From positions 8,958,082 through 9,022,081 of the forward strand of contig NC_067207.1 of NCBI RefSeq assembly GCF_026262505.1: 64,000 nt of DNA, given 5' to 3'. The notes under the pieces were generated by a model that was given only the letters and a program-made list of their open reading frames with translations, had not been told where the DNA came from and did not search any database. Shown in pieces: positions 18,321 through 29,118 of this stretch; the first letter of the stretch is position 1, and each line of letters starts with the position of its first letter. The DNA is from Trichomonas vaginalis G3. Taxonomy: Eukaryota; Parabasalia; Trichomonadida; Trichomonadidae. The position numbers and the translations under genes were made by a program.

Positions 18321-21092
18321 ATGTCCTCTGAAGGCGACCCATCTAAGCCAACAACACCTAATTCAGGCGACCAATTGCCTAATCAGAATACTGCAGAGGT
18401 CGATGCTGACGGAAACCCAAAGTCTCCAGAAGTTCCATTTAAAGCAGAAGTTACAGAATTAAAGCCAGGAACATTACAACCACAAAACCAAAAAGCATCA
18501 CCACTTGGTGGCAAATCTGCATCACCTTTTGGTGCTTCAACTGCAAAACCATTCGGATCATCTGCATTTGGTCCAAAGCCAGCAGGATCAAATCCATTTG
18601 GAAAACAAGCAGGCTCAAATCCTTTTGGAGGTTCTACATCAACTGGTTTTGGTGGAAAGCAATTAGGCTCAAACCCATTTGCAAAAGCACCCGGAGCTTC
18701 ATCAAACCCATTCGCAGCAAAAACATCTTCCCCATTTGGTGCAAAATTATCCGGAGAAAAGAAAGATGAAAAAGCAGAGCAAGCTCCAGCTGAAGAAAAG
18801 AAAGACGCTGCTCCAACTACACAAACCTCTCCATTTAAATCTGGTGGATCACCAGGTAAATTCGGTGGATCTCCATTTGGCTCTCCAAGTAAATCTCCAT
18901 TTGGCGGTGCATCCGCAACTACATCTCCATTTGGCGGTCCTAAACAAGCATCTCCATTTGGTGGCTCTGCAACTGGCTCTCCATTTGGCGCAAAGAAGCC
19001 AGGAAGTAACGAAGAAAAGAAGGAAGAATCCAAGCCATCAGAACCTGTTGAAAAGAAGGAAGAAAACAAAGAAGAAAAGAAACCAGAAGCCAAACCATCT
19101 CCATTTGGTGCTGGTGCTAAACTAGTTTTCAGTGCTAGTACATCAAAGCCATTCGGTGCTGGTACATCTCCATTCAGTACTGCTAAAACAAGTCCATTTG
19201 GTGCTTCAGCAGGAGCAAATCCATTTGGCGCAAAGAAGTTAGGAAGTAACGAAGAAAAGAAGGAAGAAGCCAAGCCATCAGAACCTGTTGAAAAGAAGGA
19301 AGAAAACAAAGAAGAGAAGAAGCCATCTCCATTTGCTAATCCATTTGGAAAGAACGTAGGTGTTGCTCACAATCCATTTATGAAGATTAAAACAGAACAA
19401 CCAACTGAACAAAAGAAGGAAGAAGTTCCAGCTAAGGCAGCTGCTCCTCCAATGAGCGCATTCACATCAAAGGCACCAGATGCATCCAAATTCGCAACTC
19501 CAGGAACAACATCCAAAGCTGCAGCTCCTCCAATGGGTTCATTCACTTCCAAAGCTCCTGATGCTTCTAAGTTTGCAACTCCAGGAGCTTCATTAGCCAA
19601 AGCAGCTGCTCCTCCATTGAGTGCATTCACATCAAAGGCACCAGATGCTTCTAAGTTTGCAACTCCAGGTAAACCAAAGAAAGAGACAAACACATCAGGA
19701 GCTCCTCCACTTTCTTCATTCACATCCAAGGCTCCCGATGCAAATAAGTTTGGCACTCCAGCACCTTTAGCCAAGAAGGAAGAGACAGGACACGCCGGAC
19801 TTCCAGTCAGAGTACAGAGCCAGTTCATCAAACCAGAAGTCCAAGAGAAGAAGGAAGAACCAGCCAAAGCAGCAGCTCCTTCTGGACCAGGAAAGGAACT
19901 CAAGGAAGTCCCACCTCCACCAGATTCATCCTTTGTTCCTCAGAAGCCAATTGCAAATGCAAACAAGTCTCCAATCAGTTCCGCTCCTCACCCAGTTGCA
20001 GCAAATCCATCTCCAAATACTGCTTCAAAGCCAATCACTTTTGGTTCTGGTGCTGCAAAGCCAAACTCAGGCGCATTCGGTTCAAAGGCAGGAACAACTG
20101 CATTTGGTGCTCCAAAACCAACTTCAACATTTTCAGCTGCGGGTTGGGGTAAGGCAGCAGTCGATTTAAAGTCAGCTGAAACTAAACCAGCAGAAAACAA
20201 ACCTGTTGTTGCAGCTAAACAAGCAGAGAACAAACCAGCTGAAACTAAGCCAGCCGAAAAGGGTGGATTCCGTCCATCAAACGGATTCACACTCGGTGGA
20301 GATATCAAGCCAGAAGACTTAAAGCGTGCTTCCGGTGCTAATTGGGGAAAGTTCGAACCACCATCAGCCACAAAGACAACAAACGCTGCTCCAGCTGAAA
20401 AACCAGCCCTCGCTACAAAGCCACTATTAGGCAGTGGATTACCTCTTGGAAACAAGCCAGCAGGTACTTTAGCTGGTGGATTAAAGGGATTTGGTAGTAA
20501 AGGAAAGCCAGATCTTAGAAGTCTTAACATGAAAGGCGGCGTAGAACCAAAGAAGGAAGAAGAAGAACAGAAGAAAGAAGAGCCAAAGAAGGCTGAAGAA
20601 AAGCAGAAGAAGGAAGAGCCAAAGAAGGTTCCATCCAAACAATCTGTCGAGCCAAAGAAGGAAGGAGAAAGAGTTCACCGCCACCGCCATCACAGAGATC
20701 AGCCAGTTCCTCCTCCATTCCCACAGCAGATGCCACAGATGCCATACATGTACCCACCAATGCAGATGCCTTACCCACAACTGCCATTCAACATGATGGG
20801 AATGCCACAAGCACAGCCACAACAGCTACCTCAGGGAATGCCACAGATCCAGATGCCAATCTCTCCATTCAACCAGCCAATCATGGTCATGATGCAGCCA
20901 ATCTACATCCCTTATCCACAGATGCCTCCAATGGGTCCAATGGGAATGCCCCCACAAGATTCTTCAGATGTAGAGTACTTGAACGTTCCACAAGACGCGT
21001 TCATTGAGGCTCAAAAGATTGCTGGAGAAGGAAAGGAAGTCAAGAAGAAACACATAAAGAAAGCGATGAAGAAACTCGGCTATTCAAAGTAA
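18321..21092 (+). CDS. FG-repeat nucleoporin-like low-complexity protein
   Basis: The 923-residue protein has dozens of phenylalanine-glycine motifs of SPFG, NPFG and KPFG type spread over residues about 55-340 and again near 570-620, in a Ser/Ala/Pro/Lys background. Such FG domains line the nuclear pore and bind transport receptors. Two acidic-basic blocks of NEEKKEE type (near 230 and 310) are near-copies, and APPMSAFTSKAPDASKFATP-type repeats occur four or five times at 375-480. A Met/Pro/Gln-rich tract (about 790-880) precedes a short helical C-terminus (ending KKAMKKLGYSK). There is no Nup98-type autoproteolytic domain. It could instead be another disordered protein, but the FG density favours a nucleoporin. 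The stop overlaps TAAA. Confidence 0.6.
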   Translation: MSSEGDPSKPTTPNSGDQLPNQNTAEVDADGNPKSPEVPFKAEVTELKPGTLQPQNQKASPLGGKSASPFGASTAKPFGSSAFGPKPAGSNPFGKQAGSNPFGGSTSTGFGGKQLGSNPFAKAPGASSNPFAAKTSSPFGAKLSGEKKDEKAEQAPAEEKKDAAPTTQTSPFKSGGSPGKFGGSPFGSPSKSPFGGASATTSPFGGPKQASPFGGSATGSPFGAKKPGSNEEKKEESKPSEPVEKKEENKEEKKPEAKPSPFGAGAKLVFSASTSKPFGAGTSPFSTAKTSPFGASAGANPFGAKKLGSNEEKKEEAKPSEPVEKKEENKEEKKPSPFANPFGKNVGVAHNPFMKIKTEQPTEQKKEEVPAKAAAPPMSAFTSKAPDASKFATPGTTSKAAAPPMGSFTSKAPDASKFATPGASLAKAAAPPLSAFTSKAPDASKFATPGKPKKETNTSGAPPLSSFTSKAPDANKFGTPAPLAKKEETGHAGLPVRVQSQFIKPEVQEKKEEPAKAAAPSGPGKELKEVPPPPDSSFVPQKPIANANKSPISSAPHPVAANPSPNTASKPITFGSGAAKPNSGAFGSKAGTTAFGAPKPTSTFSAAGWGKAAVDLKSAETKPAENKPVVAAKQAENKPAETKPAEKGGFRPSNGFTLGGDIKPEDLKRASGANWGKFEPPSATKTTNAAPAEKPALATKPLLGSGLPLGNKPAGTLAGGLKGFGSKGKPDLRSLNMKGGVEPKKEEEEQKKEEPKKAEEKQKKEEPKKVPSKQSVEPKKEGERVHRHRHHRDQPVPPPFPQQMPQMPYMYPPMQMPYPQLPFNMMGMPQAQPQQLPQGMPQIQMPISPFNQPIMVMMQPIYIPYPQMPPMGPMGMPPQDSSDVEYLNVPQDAFIEAQKIAGEGKEVKKKHIKKAMKKLGYSK

Positions 21093-21165
21093 ATTTGTTA
21101 AAAAAAAATAGAGTGATCGAAAAAAAGTTTTAAATTCGCTAAATATCGATTAAACAATTTATGTT

Positions 21166-22214
21166 TTAAGGGTGCACCCGTATGTACGTTTATTTGAGAG
21201 GAGGAGGATTACCCTCTCAATTTTGAGGGATTCGTTAGTTTATTTTCTCGATGAATATGCAATAAAATTTGATTTTTACCTTATCAATATACTTCATATA
21301 ATATACACATGTTCATGTAAAAACTTTTTTCCAAAATCCTCAGGAATTAAGGAATTTTTGAATTTTAAGAATTTTTTTCGAATTTTTTCGAAAAAAAAAT
21401 ATTTTCAGAACAGCCTTAACGGCTAAGATTTAGGAACAATGTTAAGTATCAAAAAGAAAGGAGGTCTGATATAGACAACATATATCGTTGAAGGTTGAAA
21501 AAATCTCTAATATTTGAGCCCAAAATTTCAAATTTTAATTTTTTGAAAAAAGAGGCCACCCGTATGTACGTTTATTTGAGAGGAGGAGGATTATATTTTT
21601 GAAAGGGTGAAACATTATGAATATGTTAATTATATAATAATATGTATTATTATAAAAAAGAAAAAATAAAGCACGTTAAAATTTTTCTTTCTTGATTTTT
21701 TACAAAATCTACTTAGAATTATGCAAAATATGACTAAATAATTATAAATTTCAAGTTAAATTTTAATTTTGATAAATAATTTAAATTTCAAAATATCAAG
21801 TTCAGTTCGACTATGTATGTAGTAATTCCTCAATAAAGTGCCAAAACCCTATTAAAATATATGAACATTTTCAACATTTTAATGTTTTTATTTAAAAATT
21901 TGATGGAATATGAGCTTCAAACAATTATTATGTAAATAAAAATAATTAAATATATGTATTTATTCGTATTACAACGGTAGTAAGTTGATTCTTCCTTTCT
22001 TCTACTGAGTTTTGAATTTGATTTCGAATTGTAAAGAGATTCAAAGGGAAAATACTAGCGGATAAAAACTACCTCCATGAAAGGGTCATAATGGAGTCAA
22101 GTTGTATTTTTTGATATTTTTTGCTTTTCGAGCCTAAATAGGTAGCCAAGATAATGCCTAAAAATAAGGTTCTAAATTCTGAAGTTTACATGATCCTCTC
22201 GTGTGCACCCTTAA
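21166..22214. mobile_element. Non-autonomous TIR element E with TTAA ends
   Basis: TTAAGGGTGCACCCG at 21166-21180 returns inverted, with one mismatch, ending GTGCACCCTTAA at 22203-22214. A 37-bp stretch directly inside the left end (21175-21211) is repeated in direct orientation at 21557-21593. The interior is non-coding. TTAA at both ends would fit a piggyBac-type target duplication, but no transposase supports that. The left end matches the MITE at 5923. Confidence 0.65.
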
Positions 22215-22720
22215 AAAAAAGAACTAATATTTTCCTTGATTCAAATAAAATATTTTACGAAGCTATTTAATTCATTTGAAGTTTTGTGTTAGATAACTGT
22301 AATTGTGCTATATTAATGTATTGTACGTGATTGTATTCACGAGATGCATAATTATATGACCGAGATAACTATATCTTTTCCGTTAAGCATTAATTCATAA
22401 AAGATAGGTAAGGCAAATCCGATTAAATGAAAACCATGAATTCATTTAGGTTCAAACGCATTGATTTCTAAATATCAGCTTCGATATACTAATTGGTGCA
22501 GGTTGTCCAATCTGAAAATTATTCAATTTTGAATGTTCAAAAGCTTGACTGTACGAGCTTGGAATTAGATTTTGTACTTTATTTGCAATCAGAAAATACT
22601 AGTTTTGGCCATACTTTTTCATAGACGTAAAATATAATAATGACAGTTTAAATGTATTAAAGAAAATGGTATTTGCTTTTTTTAAATGGGATTTCAAATT
22701 GTTAATGTTTTACTCAGTAT

Positions 22721-23461
22721 TTACTGTTGTGGCTTTTCCTCACCATCCTTAGAGTGGGAGTGATGCTTGCGGTGCTTGTGCTCGCCATCCTTAGAGTGGG
22801 AGTGGTGCTTGCGGTGCTTGCGCTTCTTGCCTTCTGGATTCTCGCCGCCTTCAGCTGGTGCATCTCCTTCCTTCTCATCAGAAGATGAGGATGATGAGAG
22901 AGCATCAGAGATCTTGTCAGCAACCTTCTCGAAGAATCCCTTCTTCTTCTTTTCATCATCAGAGGAGTCCTTCTTTTCCTCAGCTGGTTGTTCCTCCTTC
23001 TTCTCCTCTGGCTTTGGTTCCTTCTTGGAGTGATGCTTGTGGTGGTGCTTCTTGCCCTTCTTGACCTTCTGGACGAAGACTGTAGCTGGGATCCACTTCT
23101 GCTCTTCCTTGCCATTAACTTCCCAAAGGATGACTGGTGTGCCGTCCTCGAAACGAGCACCCTGGACATCGAGGCAAAGGCCCTTGGAGTTACGGATTGT
23201 CTGATCTGGGTAGTAGAACCATCTCTCCTGGCGCTTTGAAACGTGGTCCTGGATGACGATTGAGCCAAGATCTGGGTTCTCTGGCTCAAGGAGGCAGCCA
23301 GAAAGGGCGTTGACCATACGCTCCTTGAAGAGGATGAATTGGTTGTGAAGACCTCTTTCGAACTTCCAGATAACAAGCTGGCCATCGCGCTCAGCGCAGC
23401 TCTTGTCAGCGATTGTCAAAAGGTATTCTTTATGGGCTGCGTTGATGAAATAGCAGTTCAT
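22721..23461 (-). CDS. Ricin-B lectin-like protein with charged histidine-rich tail
   Basis: Residues 1-130 of this 246-residue protein form a beta-trefoil of the ricin-B type. CLDVQGARFEDGTPVILWEV followed by QKW at 121-123 is a textbook repeat, and QERW at 78-81 is a second. Residues 131-246 are Lys/Glu/His-rich, with a GFFEKVADKISDALSSSSSS segment that recalls dehydrins, and the tail holds two copies of KHRKHHSHSKDGE. No signal peptide is present, so it is probably cytosolic. Sugar or polar ligand binding is inferred. The codons are markedly richer in G/C than neighbouring genes, as in GAPDH nearby, which suggests high expression. Initiator TCACT is 10 nt before the ATG. Confidence 0.8.
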   Translation of the reverse strand: MNCYFINAAHKEYLLTIADKSCAERDGQLVIWKFERGLHNQFILFKERMVNALSGCLLEPENPDLGSIVIQDHVSKRQERWFYYPDQTIRNSKGLCLDVQGARFEDGTPVILWEVNGKEEQKWIPATVFVQKVKKGKKHHHKHHSKKEPKPEEKKEEQPAEEKKDSSDDEKKKKGFFEKVADKISDALSSSSSSDEKEGDAPAEGGENPEGKKRKHRKHHSHSKDGEHKHRKHHSHSKDGEEKPQQ

Positions 23462-23468
23462 ATCGACA

Positions 23469-23473
23469 AGTGA
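23469..23473 (-). promoter_or_regulatory. Initiator TCACT of the lectin-like gene
   Basis: TCACTTGT on the minus strand has its presumed start base at 23471, 10 nt before the ATG at 23461. Confidence 0.65.
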
Positions 23474-25540
23474 GGTTACAAATTAAACGACCTCACTTTT
23501 TTATAAATAAAAAAATTTATGCAGCATAAATTGATAAGAATTCCGATCTAGTTATGGTTATGGAACAGATTACGAATTTTAGTTTTTGAAAAATGATAAA
23601 TGGGTCTCTTGTAAACCATTCAAAATTACAAATATTTTTTTATGTGTTTTATCGTCCTTTATTTGATGGTCTTTTTAAATTAAAATTGGAATTGTCTATA
23701 GAAGTGAATTCTAGAATGCGTAAAATATAACTTTTTTTGGCAATCTATTTTTAGCGTTATTGTTTCATATTGACTGCCACTGAATCCTGAGAAACCAGGA
23801 AGCTAGTGTTTTGGTAAACTTGATATGGAAATTATAATGCACCAAGAAAAATTAGTTATCTACCCATATAGACCCTATTATACGGATATCTACTATTATT
23901 AATTAAATTAACAGATCATTACCCTTTAAATCTTAATGTATTATATGGGTAATATATGAATCCATATAATTTATCCATTTTAATTCAGGTTTTTTATTAC
24001 GATTCTGTTCGTTGAACTAATTCTCAGTTTCATTTATATGTTTTAATTTGGCTTGCATTATATTACTCACTTTAAATGCCATTCAGGCTATTTAAACATA
24101 ATTTTCTGCATTTTTACAATTTTCATCAATTTAAAGCAAATTCTTTGCTTATTTGCTTCCTTCTTCCTTATTAATTAATTTATTACTATTTGAGCTATGG
24201 TTCTATTGGAATCATTGAACATTGAATTATTCCTTATTAAAGAATGCTATATTCTGTTTCAAAGAATTGGAATTGGACTACAAGTTCAGCTGGAAATATT
24301 AATTTTGCCTCAGCAATTCATTTTGAAAATTCGGATTCATATTATAGCAAGTCTATGAGCTTATTAACAAAAATCATATTTGTTTTATTCAGAAATCAGA
24401 TATTTCTAATATCGTTCATTTTTTTACATGTTAGAGAGATATCTCCGATATTATGTTGAGCATCCTTCTTTTTTTATTGAGTCACTGTTATTGTTTTTCA
24501 TTTCGTTGCATGCCTGTCCAGTGTCTCCTCTTAATCATTTTTGACAAATTTATTCTCTCTTATACTTCATGAAATACTAATTCAACTATGCAGATATTGC
24601 TAACTAAATGGTATTGAATTAAGAGTTACTCAAAAAAAGCTCCAATTTAAGGAACTCTGATTAACCCCTTGATGGAAGCGTATTCAAAGAATGAATTTAT
24701 GTAATTATAGGTAAAATCCAGTAAAATTATACTTAATTAACCCAATAAAGCATGAGTTATTATAATGCACACACTCTTCTTGAAAATTACATTTAGTTAT
24801 GCAAAAGTAACAATGCAATTAAAATAATGATTCAAATAGGCTTGCGAATCACATATGAATATGAATGAAGCACTATAATATTTTCTAAAAATCCAATTCA
24901 TCCAAAGTCTCAGTTTGAAAATTCGGCATGATCCAAAACGAAATACTACATGATAAAAGTTTCAATTGATGGTCGAGGTGGAGCTTTCAAGAAAATTTTT
25001 TGATGTGTAAATTAATTTGATCATTATAGTCGATTGCTATTTGAAATTTTTATCCTTCTATACCAACACAGCTATATTTAAAAGTCCATCAAGGGAATAC
25101 GTAAGATTTAAAAAATGAAGGAGCTCGCTCGATGAAATTTAAATCACAAAAAAATAATAATAAGATACTAATACCTAAGTGATGGGCAAAGAAAAAGTGA
25201 TTTCTTTCACATGAGAAAATTGCGCAAATCTTGTAATAAACCTCCGAAATTTTTCTGAGAGGGCAAATCATTCTTTCAATTGGCATAATTTAAAATCTAG
25301 ATCTATGTCATGTTACAATTATATTAAAATGATGATTAGACAAAATGAATTCTGAAATTTGTGGTGTTAGTCAAAATGAAAAATTAGATATCCAAATAAC
25401 ACGGCTTAATATAATTCATTATTGCATTTCATTTTCAATTTGTATGATTGACGATAAGTAAATTATTACCGAGAATTGCATAATAATATAAGCGAAGAAC
25501 AAAATATCAAAATTTATGAAATTGAAATAAAATATAATTT
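23474..25540. other. Long AT-rich intergenic region
   Basis: About 2 kb between divergently transcribed genes. I see no repeat pair, RNA gene or protein gene. Short reading frames here, such as 24244-24459, have random-looking composition. Confidence 0.6.
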
Positions 25541-25545
25541 TCATA
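25541..25545 (+). promoter_or_regulatory. Initiator TCATA of the ArfGAP gene
   Basis: TCATA has its presumed start base at 25543, 8 nt before the ATG at 25551. It supports this ATG over the longer frame that opens upstream with a non-ATG codon. Confidence 0.6.
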
Positions 25546-25550
25546 AAACT

Positions 25551-27593
25551 ATGATGGAAGTTGACCCAGAGACGTTTCAAGACAATCTACTCAAATTCTT
25601 GGGAGAATCACCAACATTTGAGCTTGGCCAGAAGCAGCGCTATATATATTTCCATGATTTATCAAAAAAATTGGAGAAAATGAAGACTGTTTTTTCAAAT
25701 TACCGAGTTCAATATGCCTCACTTCAACAAAAACTCACCGACATTGAAGAAGCATTAACAGGTGTTTCGGAGTTTTCCGCTCCATTGAGAAATTGCAGAT
25801 TTCAGGTTGTGACTAATGGAATTAAAGATTCTATAAATGTTTATCTTAAAGTATTTGATGACTATATTCTCAATCCTGTCATCAAGTTCATCAATTCGCT
25901 TGAAGACATGGAGTTCTTGAATACAGTTGCAGACGAAAATCACACAAATTTCGAAGATGCTTATGATAAGTTTATGCAAGAGTCTAATACTAATTCCAAA
26001 GCATATCTCACAAAACAGTCCAATCTTATCGATGCTCACAAATATGCTTCATCCACATTTGTTAATTTTTATAACAAATTAGAAGAAATTACCATTGATA
26101 TGAAAACACTCCCTTCACTCATCGTAGCTGGTTTCATCGAAGCTCACAACCAACAAGCTGAATCCCTTAATTCTATCCTTATCAAGAACAATAATAACTT
26201 AATTAAACATGCCACTCTCTTAGAAATCATCAAATCCGACAAAGAAAAGCAAAAATCAGACGCTCATAAGCTCGAATCATCAGTTTGCGGCATACTTCCA
26301 AATTATTGGAACCGATTTTCAACTCCCTTCAAAGGAACAACAAGATTAACGATACAGGGCTGGTTATACAAACGTGGAAAGCGGTTCAGCAGCTGGCAGC
26401 GTCGATTTGTCGTTGTTTCGAATGGTTTCTTATCTTACGGAGCTAATGTCGACGATTACATGCGCGATCCTACAACAATCAACTTAGTATTATGCAGCGT
26501 ACGATACGAAAAGGATTCCCAGCGTCCAAATTGCTTCTCAATCACTTCACCTGACGAAATTAGAGTTTTCGAATGCGTTTCCCAATACGATCTCGACAGA
26601 TGGATATCTATTATCGAGTCCAACATCATGTCTGCCATTAATAACAGCGGAAAACGTAAGACCCAAGATGTTGCCAGAAATTCAACAATTCTAATGAAGC
26701 CAGCCCACTCATTACGCTTCGAATGTGCTGACTGCAAGTCCTGCGATGCTACATGGATCACTTTGAACTGGTGCCAGCACTTATGCAGCAAATGTTCCGG
26801 AGTTCACCGTTCTTTGGGACCAACGATCTCCAGAGTTAGATCCATCGTCTTGGATACAATCCATCCGTGGCCTCTCAAAGTGTTCGAGAAATTGAGCACT
26901 TCACCGACCAACCAATTCCTCGAATACAAAGTCGAAGACAGGGACAAAATCACAGCGAGCTCTTCGAACGAGAAACGCGAAGAGTACATCAGAAAGAAGT
27001 ACGTCGACCTCGCATTCGCTGACGACAGGCCAAAGGACTACAACATCTTCGAAGCGATAGAAGAAGGAGATTTATTCAAAGTTTTCAAATGCGTCGCAAC
27101 AGGTGACCATAAAACAGGCGGAGATTACTTACCAATACACGCAGCAGCAATCCAAGGCGATGCGCTCGTTTTAACTTTGATCGCGATGAATATGAATAAT
27201 CTTGACGAGGCTGACAACGGAGGATGGACAGCTTTGATATATGCCGTCTATTACGATAACGAAGAGTGCGTTAATTGCTTGATCGATTTAGGCAGCGATC
27301 CAGAAAAATCTTCTGTTCCTCTCTGGAAGTGCGCGAAGGCTATTAAATCGCAGCACATGATGACTAAGTTCCCACCGCCATCACCAGAACTTAATAACGA
27401 AGAGAACATCGAGATTACGCCACCTCATGGTCCGAAATCTGCTCCAAGAAAGAGATTTTTGACAAATACTGACTTGGTCCCACCAATGCCATCAAGACCA
27501 AGAAGATCAGATAGATTGTCCGCTGTAGAAACACTCCATGAGTTCGCAAAGAAGAGAAGATACTCCTATAATCAAGTTGCTGAGTCAGATTAA
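25551..27593 (+). CDS. ACAP-type ArfGAP (BAR, PH, ArfGAP, ankyrin)
   Basis: The 680-residue protein should stimulate GTP hydrolysis by Arf GTPases on curved membranes. In order: a helical BAR-like region (about 1-240), a PH domain (263-358, GWLYKRGKRFSSWQRRFVVV), an ArfGAP zinc finger (from about 391, CADC-x16-CSKC, then GVHRSLGPTISRVRS with the arginine finger), and two or so ankyrin repeats (about 503-590, LPIHAAAIQGD and GWTALIYAVYYDN). The order is that of ACAP/centaurin-beta proteins. The C-terminal 90 residues are Pro/Arg-rich and unmatched. The start at 25551 is set by an initiator 8 nt upstream. Functionally it pairs with the COPI subunit in this window, since Arf recruits coatomer. 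Confidence 0.92.
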   Translation: MMEVDPETFQDNLLKFLGESPTFELGQKQRYIYFHDLSKKLEKMKTVFSNYRVQYASLQQKLTDIEEALTGVSEFSAPLRNCRFQVVTNGIKDSINVYLKVFDDYILNPVIKFINSLEDMEFLNTVADENHTNFEDAYDKFMQESNTNSKAYLTKQSNLIDAHKYASSTFVNFYNKLEEITIDMKTLPSLIVAGFIEAHNQQAESLNSILIKNNNNLIKHATLLEIIKSDKEKQKSDAHKLESSVCGILPNYWNRFSTPFKGTTRLTIQGWLYKRGKRFSSWQRRFVVVSNGFLSYGANVDDYMRDPTTINLVLCSVRYEKDSQRPNCFSITSPDEIRVFECVSQYDLDRWISIIESNIMSAINNSGKRKTQDVARNSTILMKPAHSLRFECADCKSCDATWITLNWCQHLCSKCSGVHRSLGPTISRVRSIVLDTIHPWPLKVFEKLSTSPTNQFLEYKVEDRDKITASSSNEKREEYIRKKYVDLAFADDRPKDYNIFEAIEEGDLFKVFKCVATGDHKTGGDYLPIHAAAIQGDALVLTLIAMNMNNLDEADNGGWTALIYAVYYDNEECVNCLIDLGSDPEKSSVPLWKCAKAIKSQHMMTKFPPPSPELNNEENIEITPPHGPKSAPRKRFLTNTDLVPPMPSRPRRSDRLSAVETLHEFAKKRRYSYNQVAESD

Positions 27594-28016
27594 TAGTTTT
27601 TGTATTTTATTTGTTTTTAACAACTGGTAAATCTATTTATATTTTGAATGTTTCACTTATTTTGCTCAATTTGATTTGTTCAATTGAATTAAAGATTGTA
27701 TTTATGGTGCGAGTCACAAATTACAAATATATTGTCTTACAAAAATGAGTTTTCGATGATTTTTATTTCTTCTAATTGAAAAATAGTCTCATTGAATGAA
27801 TCGAATGAATCTTGGTTAGTAAATTTGCTCAGTCTAATATACTCAAAGTAATATCTATGTTCAATAGTCATATTTACATGGATCCAAACTCAATAATAGA
27901 CACACAGTCTCAATGATTCACTACAGAATTTCGATTATGATCGATAAGCAAAGCCCAGAAAGGATGGGAAAAAAGAAGTATTTGATTTTGTTAGTTAAAT
28001 AGCAAAATTGTTTAGT
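27594..28016. other. Spacer between convergent genes
   Basis: About 420 AT-rich bases separate the 3' ends of the ArfGAP and GAPDH genes. Nothing else was seen. Confidence 0.6.
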
Positions 28017-29102
28017 TTAAAGGTACTTCTCAAGGCGGTGGAAGATATCAGCGCAGCGGCATGAGTACATCCACTCGTTATCGTACCAGGAGAGAACCTT
28101 GACGAGTGTGCCCTGGCCTTCTGGGTTTGGAAGAACCTTTGTGGAGAGAGCATCAACGATGGATGAGTACTGGCAGCCGATGATATCGGATGAAACGATT
28201 GGGTCTGTGACGTATGTCATGATGCCCTTGAGGGAGCCTTCCTCTGTAGCCTTCTTGAGGGCGGCGTTGACTTCCTCCTTTGTGACCTTGGCGTTAACGT
28301 TGACTGTGAGGTCGACGAGGGAGCCTGTGATTGTTGGGACACGGAGAGCGAAGCCATCGAGGGACTTTGGTGGGAGACCGTGGCAAACCTTTGGAAGAGC
28401 GATAGCAGCACCTGTGGATGTTGGGATGATGTTCATGCCAGCAGCACGAGCACGGCGGAGATCCTTGTGCATTGTATCAGCGACAACCTGATCGTTTGTG
28501 TAGGAGTGGACTGTTGTCATGAAGCCGTTGCGGATTCCGAAGGCGTTGTTGAGTGTCTTAGCAACTGGGCCAAGGCAGTTTGTTGTGCAGGAAGCGTTGG
28601 AGATGCACTTTGTCTCTGGCTTGAGATCTTCATCGTTGACACCGAGAACGAGTGTGCATTCGATCTCATCAGCAGATGGGACGGAAAGGACAACCTTCTT
28701 AGCACCAGAAACAAGGTGGCCATCATAACCATCCTTTTTGATCTTGCCTTCAGCATCCTTCTCGGCCTTTGTACGGAAGATACCTGTTGACTCGAGGACA
28801 ACATCGATGCCGAGCTCCTTCCATGGGAGCTGGGATGGGCCAAGGCGGCCACCGATTGACTTAACAACCCACTTGTCAGCGCCTTCACCGACTGTGAATT
28901 CCTGCTTAGCCTCATCGACTGTGACTGGCTCTGGGAATGCACGGTGAGCTGTATCGTATTTGAGGAGGTAAACGTTTGTCTTGATGTCACCAAGATCGTG
29001 GATAGCGACAACTTGGATATCCTTTGGATAGAGCTTGCGGCAAGCGCGGAAAACGAGACGACCAATTCTGCCGAAACCGTTGATAGCAACTTTAACTACC
29101 AT
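28017..29102 (-). CDS. Glyceraldehyde-3-phosphate dehydrogenase
   Basis: The 361-residue glycolytic enzyme oxidises glyceraldehyde 3-phosphate to 1,3-bisphosphoglycerate with NAD. GFGRIG at 10-15 is the Rossmann NAD-binding loop, Cys172 in SNASCTTNC is the nucleophile and His199 in TTVHSYT is its partner. DLGDIKTNVYLLKYDTAHR (36-54) and an extended loop at 111-130 (TKAEKDAEGKIKKDG) make it longer than common GAPDHs, in line with the bacterial-like trichomonad enzymes. Codon use is strongly G/C-biased, as expected for an abundant protein. Initiator TCACT is 14 nt upstream. The stop overlaps TAAA. Confidence 0.97.
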   Translation of the reverse strand: MVVKVAINGFGRIGRLVFRACRKLYPKDIQVVAIHDLGDIKTNVYLLKYDTAHRAFPEPVTVDEAKQEFTVGEGADKWVVKSIGGRLGPSQLPWKELGIDVVLESTGIFRTKAEKDAEGKIKKDGYDGHLVSGAKKVVLSVPSADEIECTLVLGVNDEDLKPETKCISNASCTTNCLGPVAKTLNNAFGIRNGFMTTVHSYTNDQVVADTMHKDLRRARAAGMNIIPTSTGAAIALPKVCHGLPPKSLDGFALRVPTITGSLVDLTVNVNAKVTKEEVNAALKKATEEGSLKGIMTYVTDPIVSSDIIGCQYSSIVDALSTKVLPNPEGQGTLVKVLSWYDNEWMYSCRCADIFHRLEKYL

Positions 29103-29113
29103 GTTAAGTTGAA

Positions 29114-29118
29114 AGTGA
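29114..29118 (-). promoter_or_regulatory. Initiator TCACT of the GAPDH gene
   Basis: TCACTTTCA on the minus strand has its presumed start base at 29116, 14 nt before the ATG at 29102. This is one of the cleanest consensus matches in the window. Confidence 0.7.

Noticed and set aside
18383-19309. 308-codon antisense frame over the FG protein
   Set aside because: Shadow of the low-complexity gene; composition mirrors the FG repeats.
22714-23385. 223-codon frame over the lectin gene
   Set aside because: Alternate frame, Ser/Arg-rich shadow of the lectin-like coding sequence.
24244-24459. 71-codon frame
   Set aside because: Random-like composition, no initiator and no family resemblance.
28517-29089. 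190-codon frame over GAPDH
   Set aside because: Alternate frame of the GC-biased GAPDH gene; the real product is certain.
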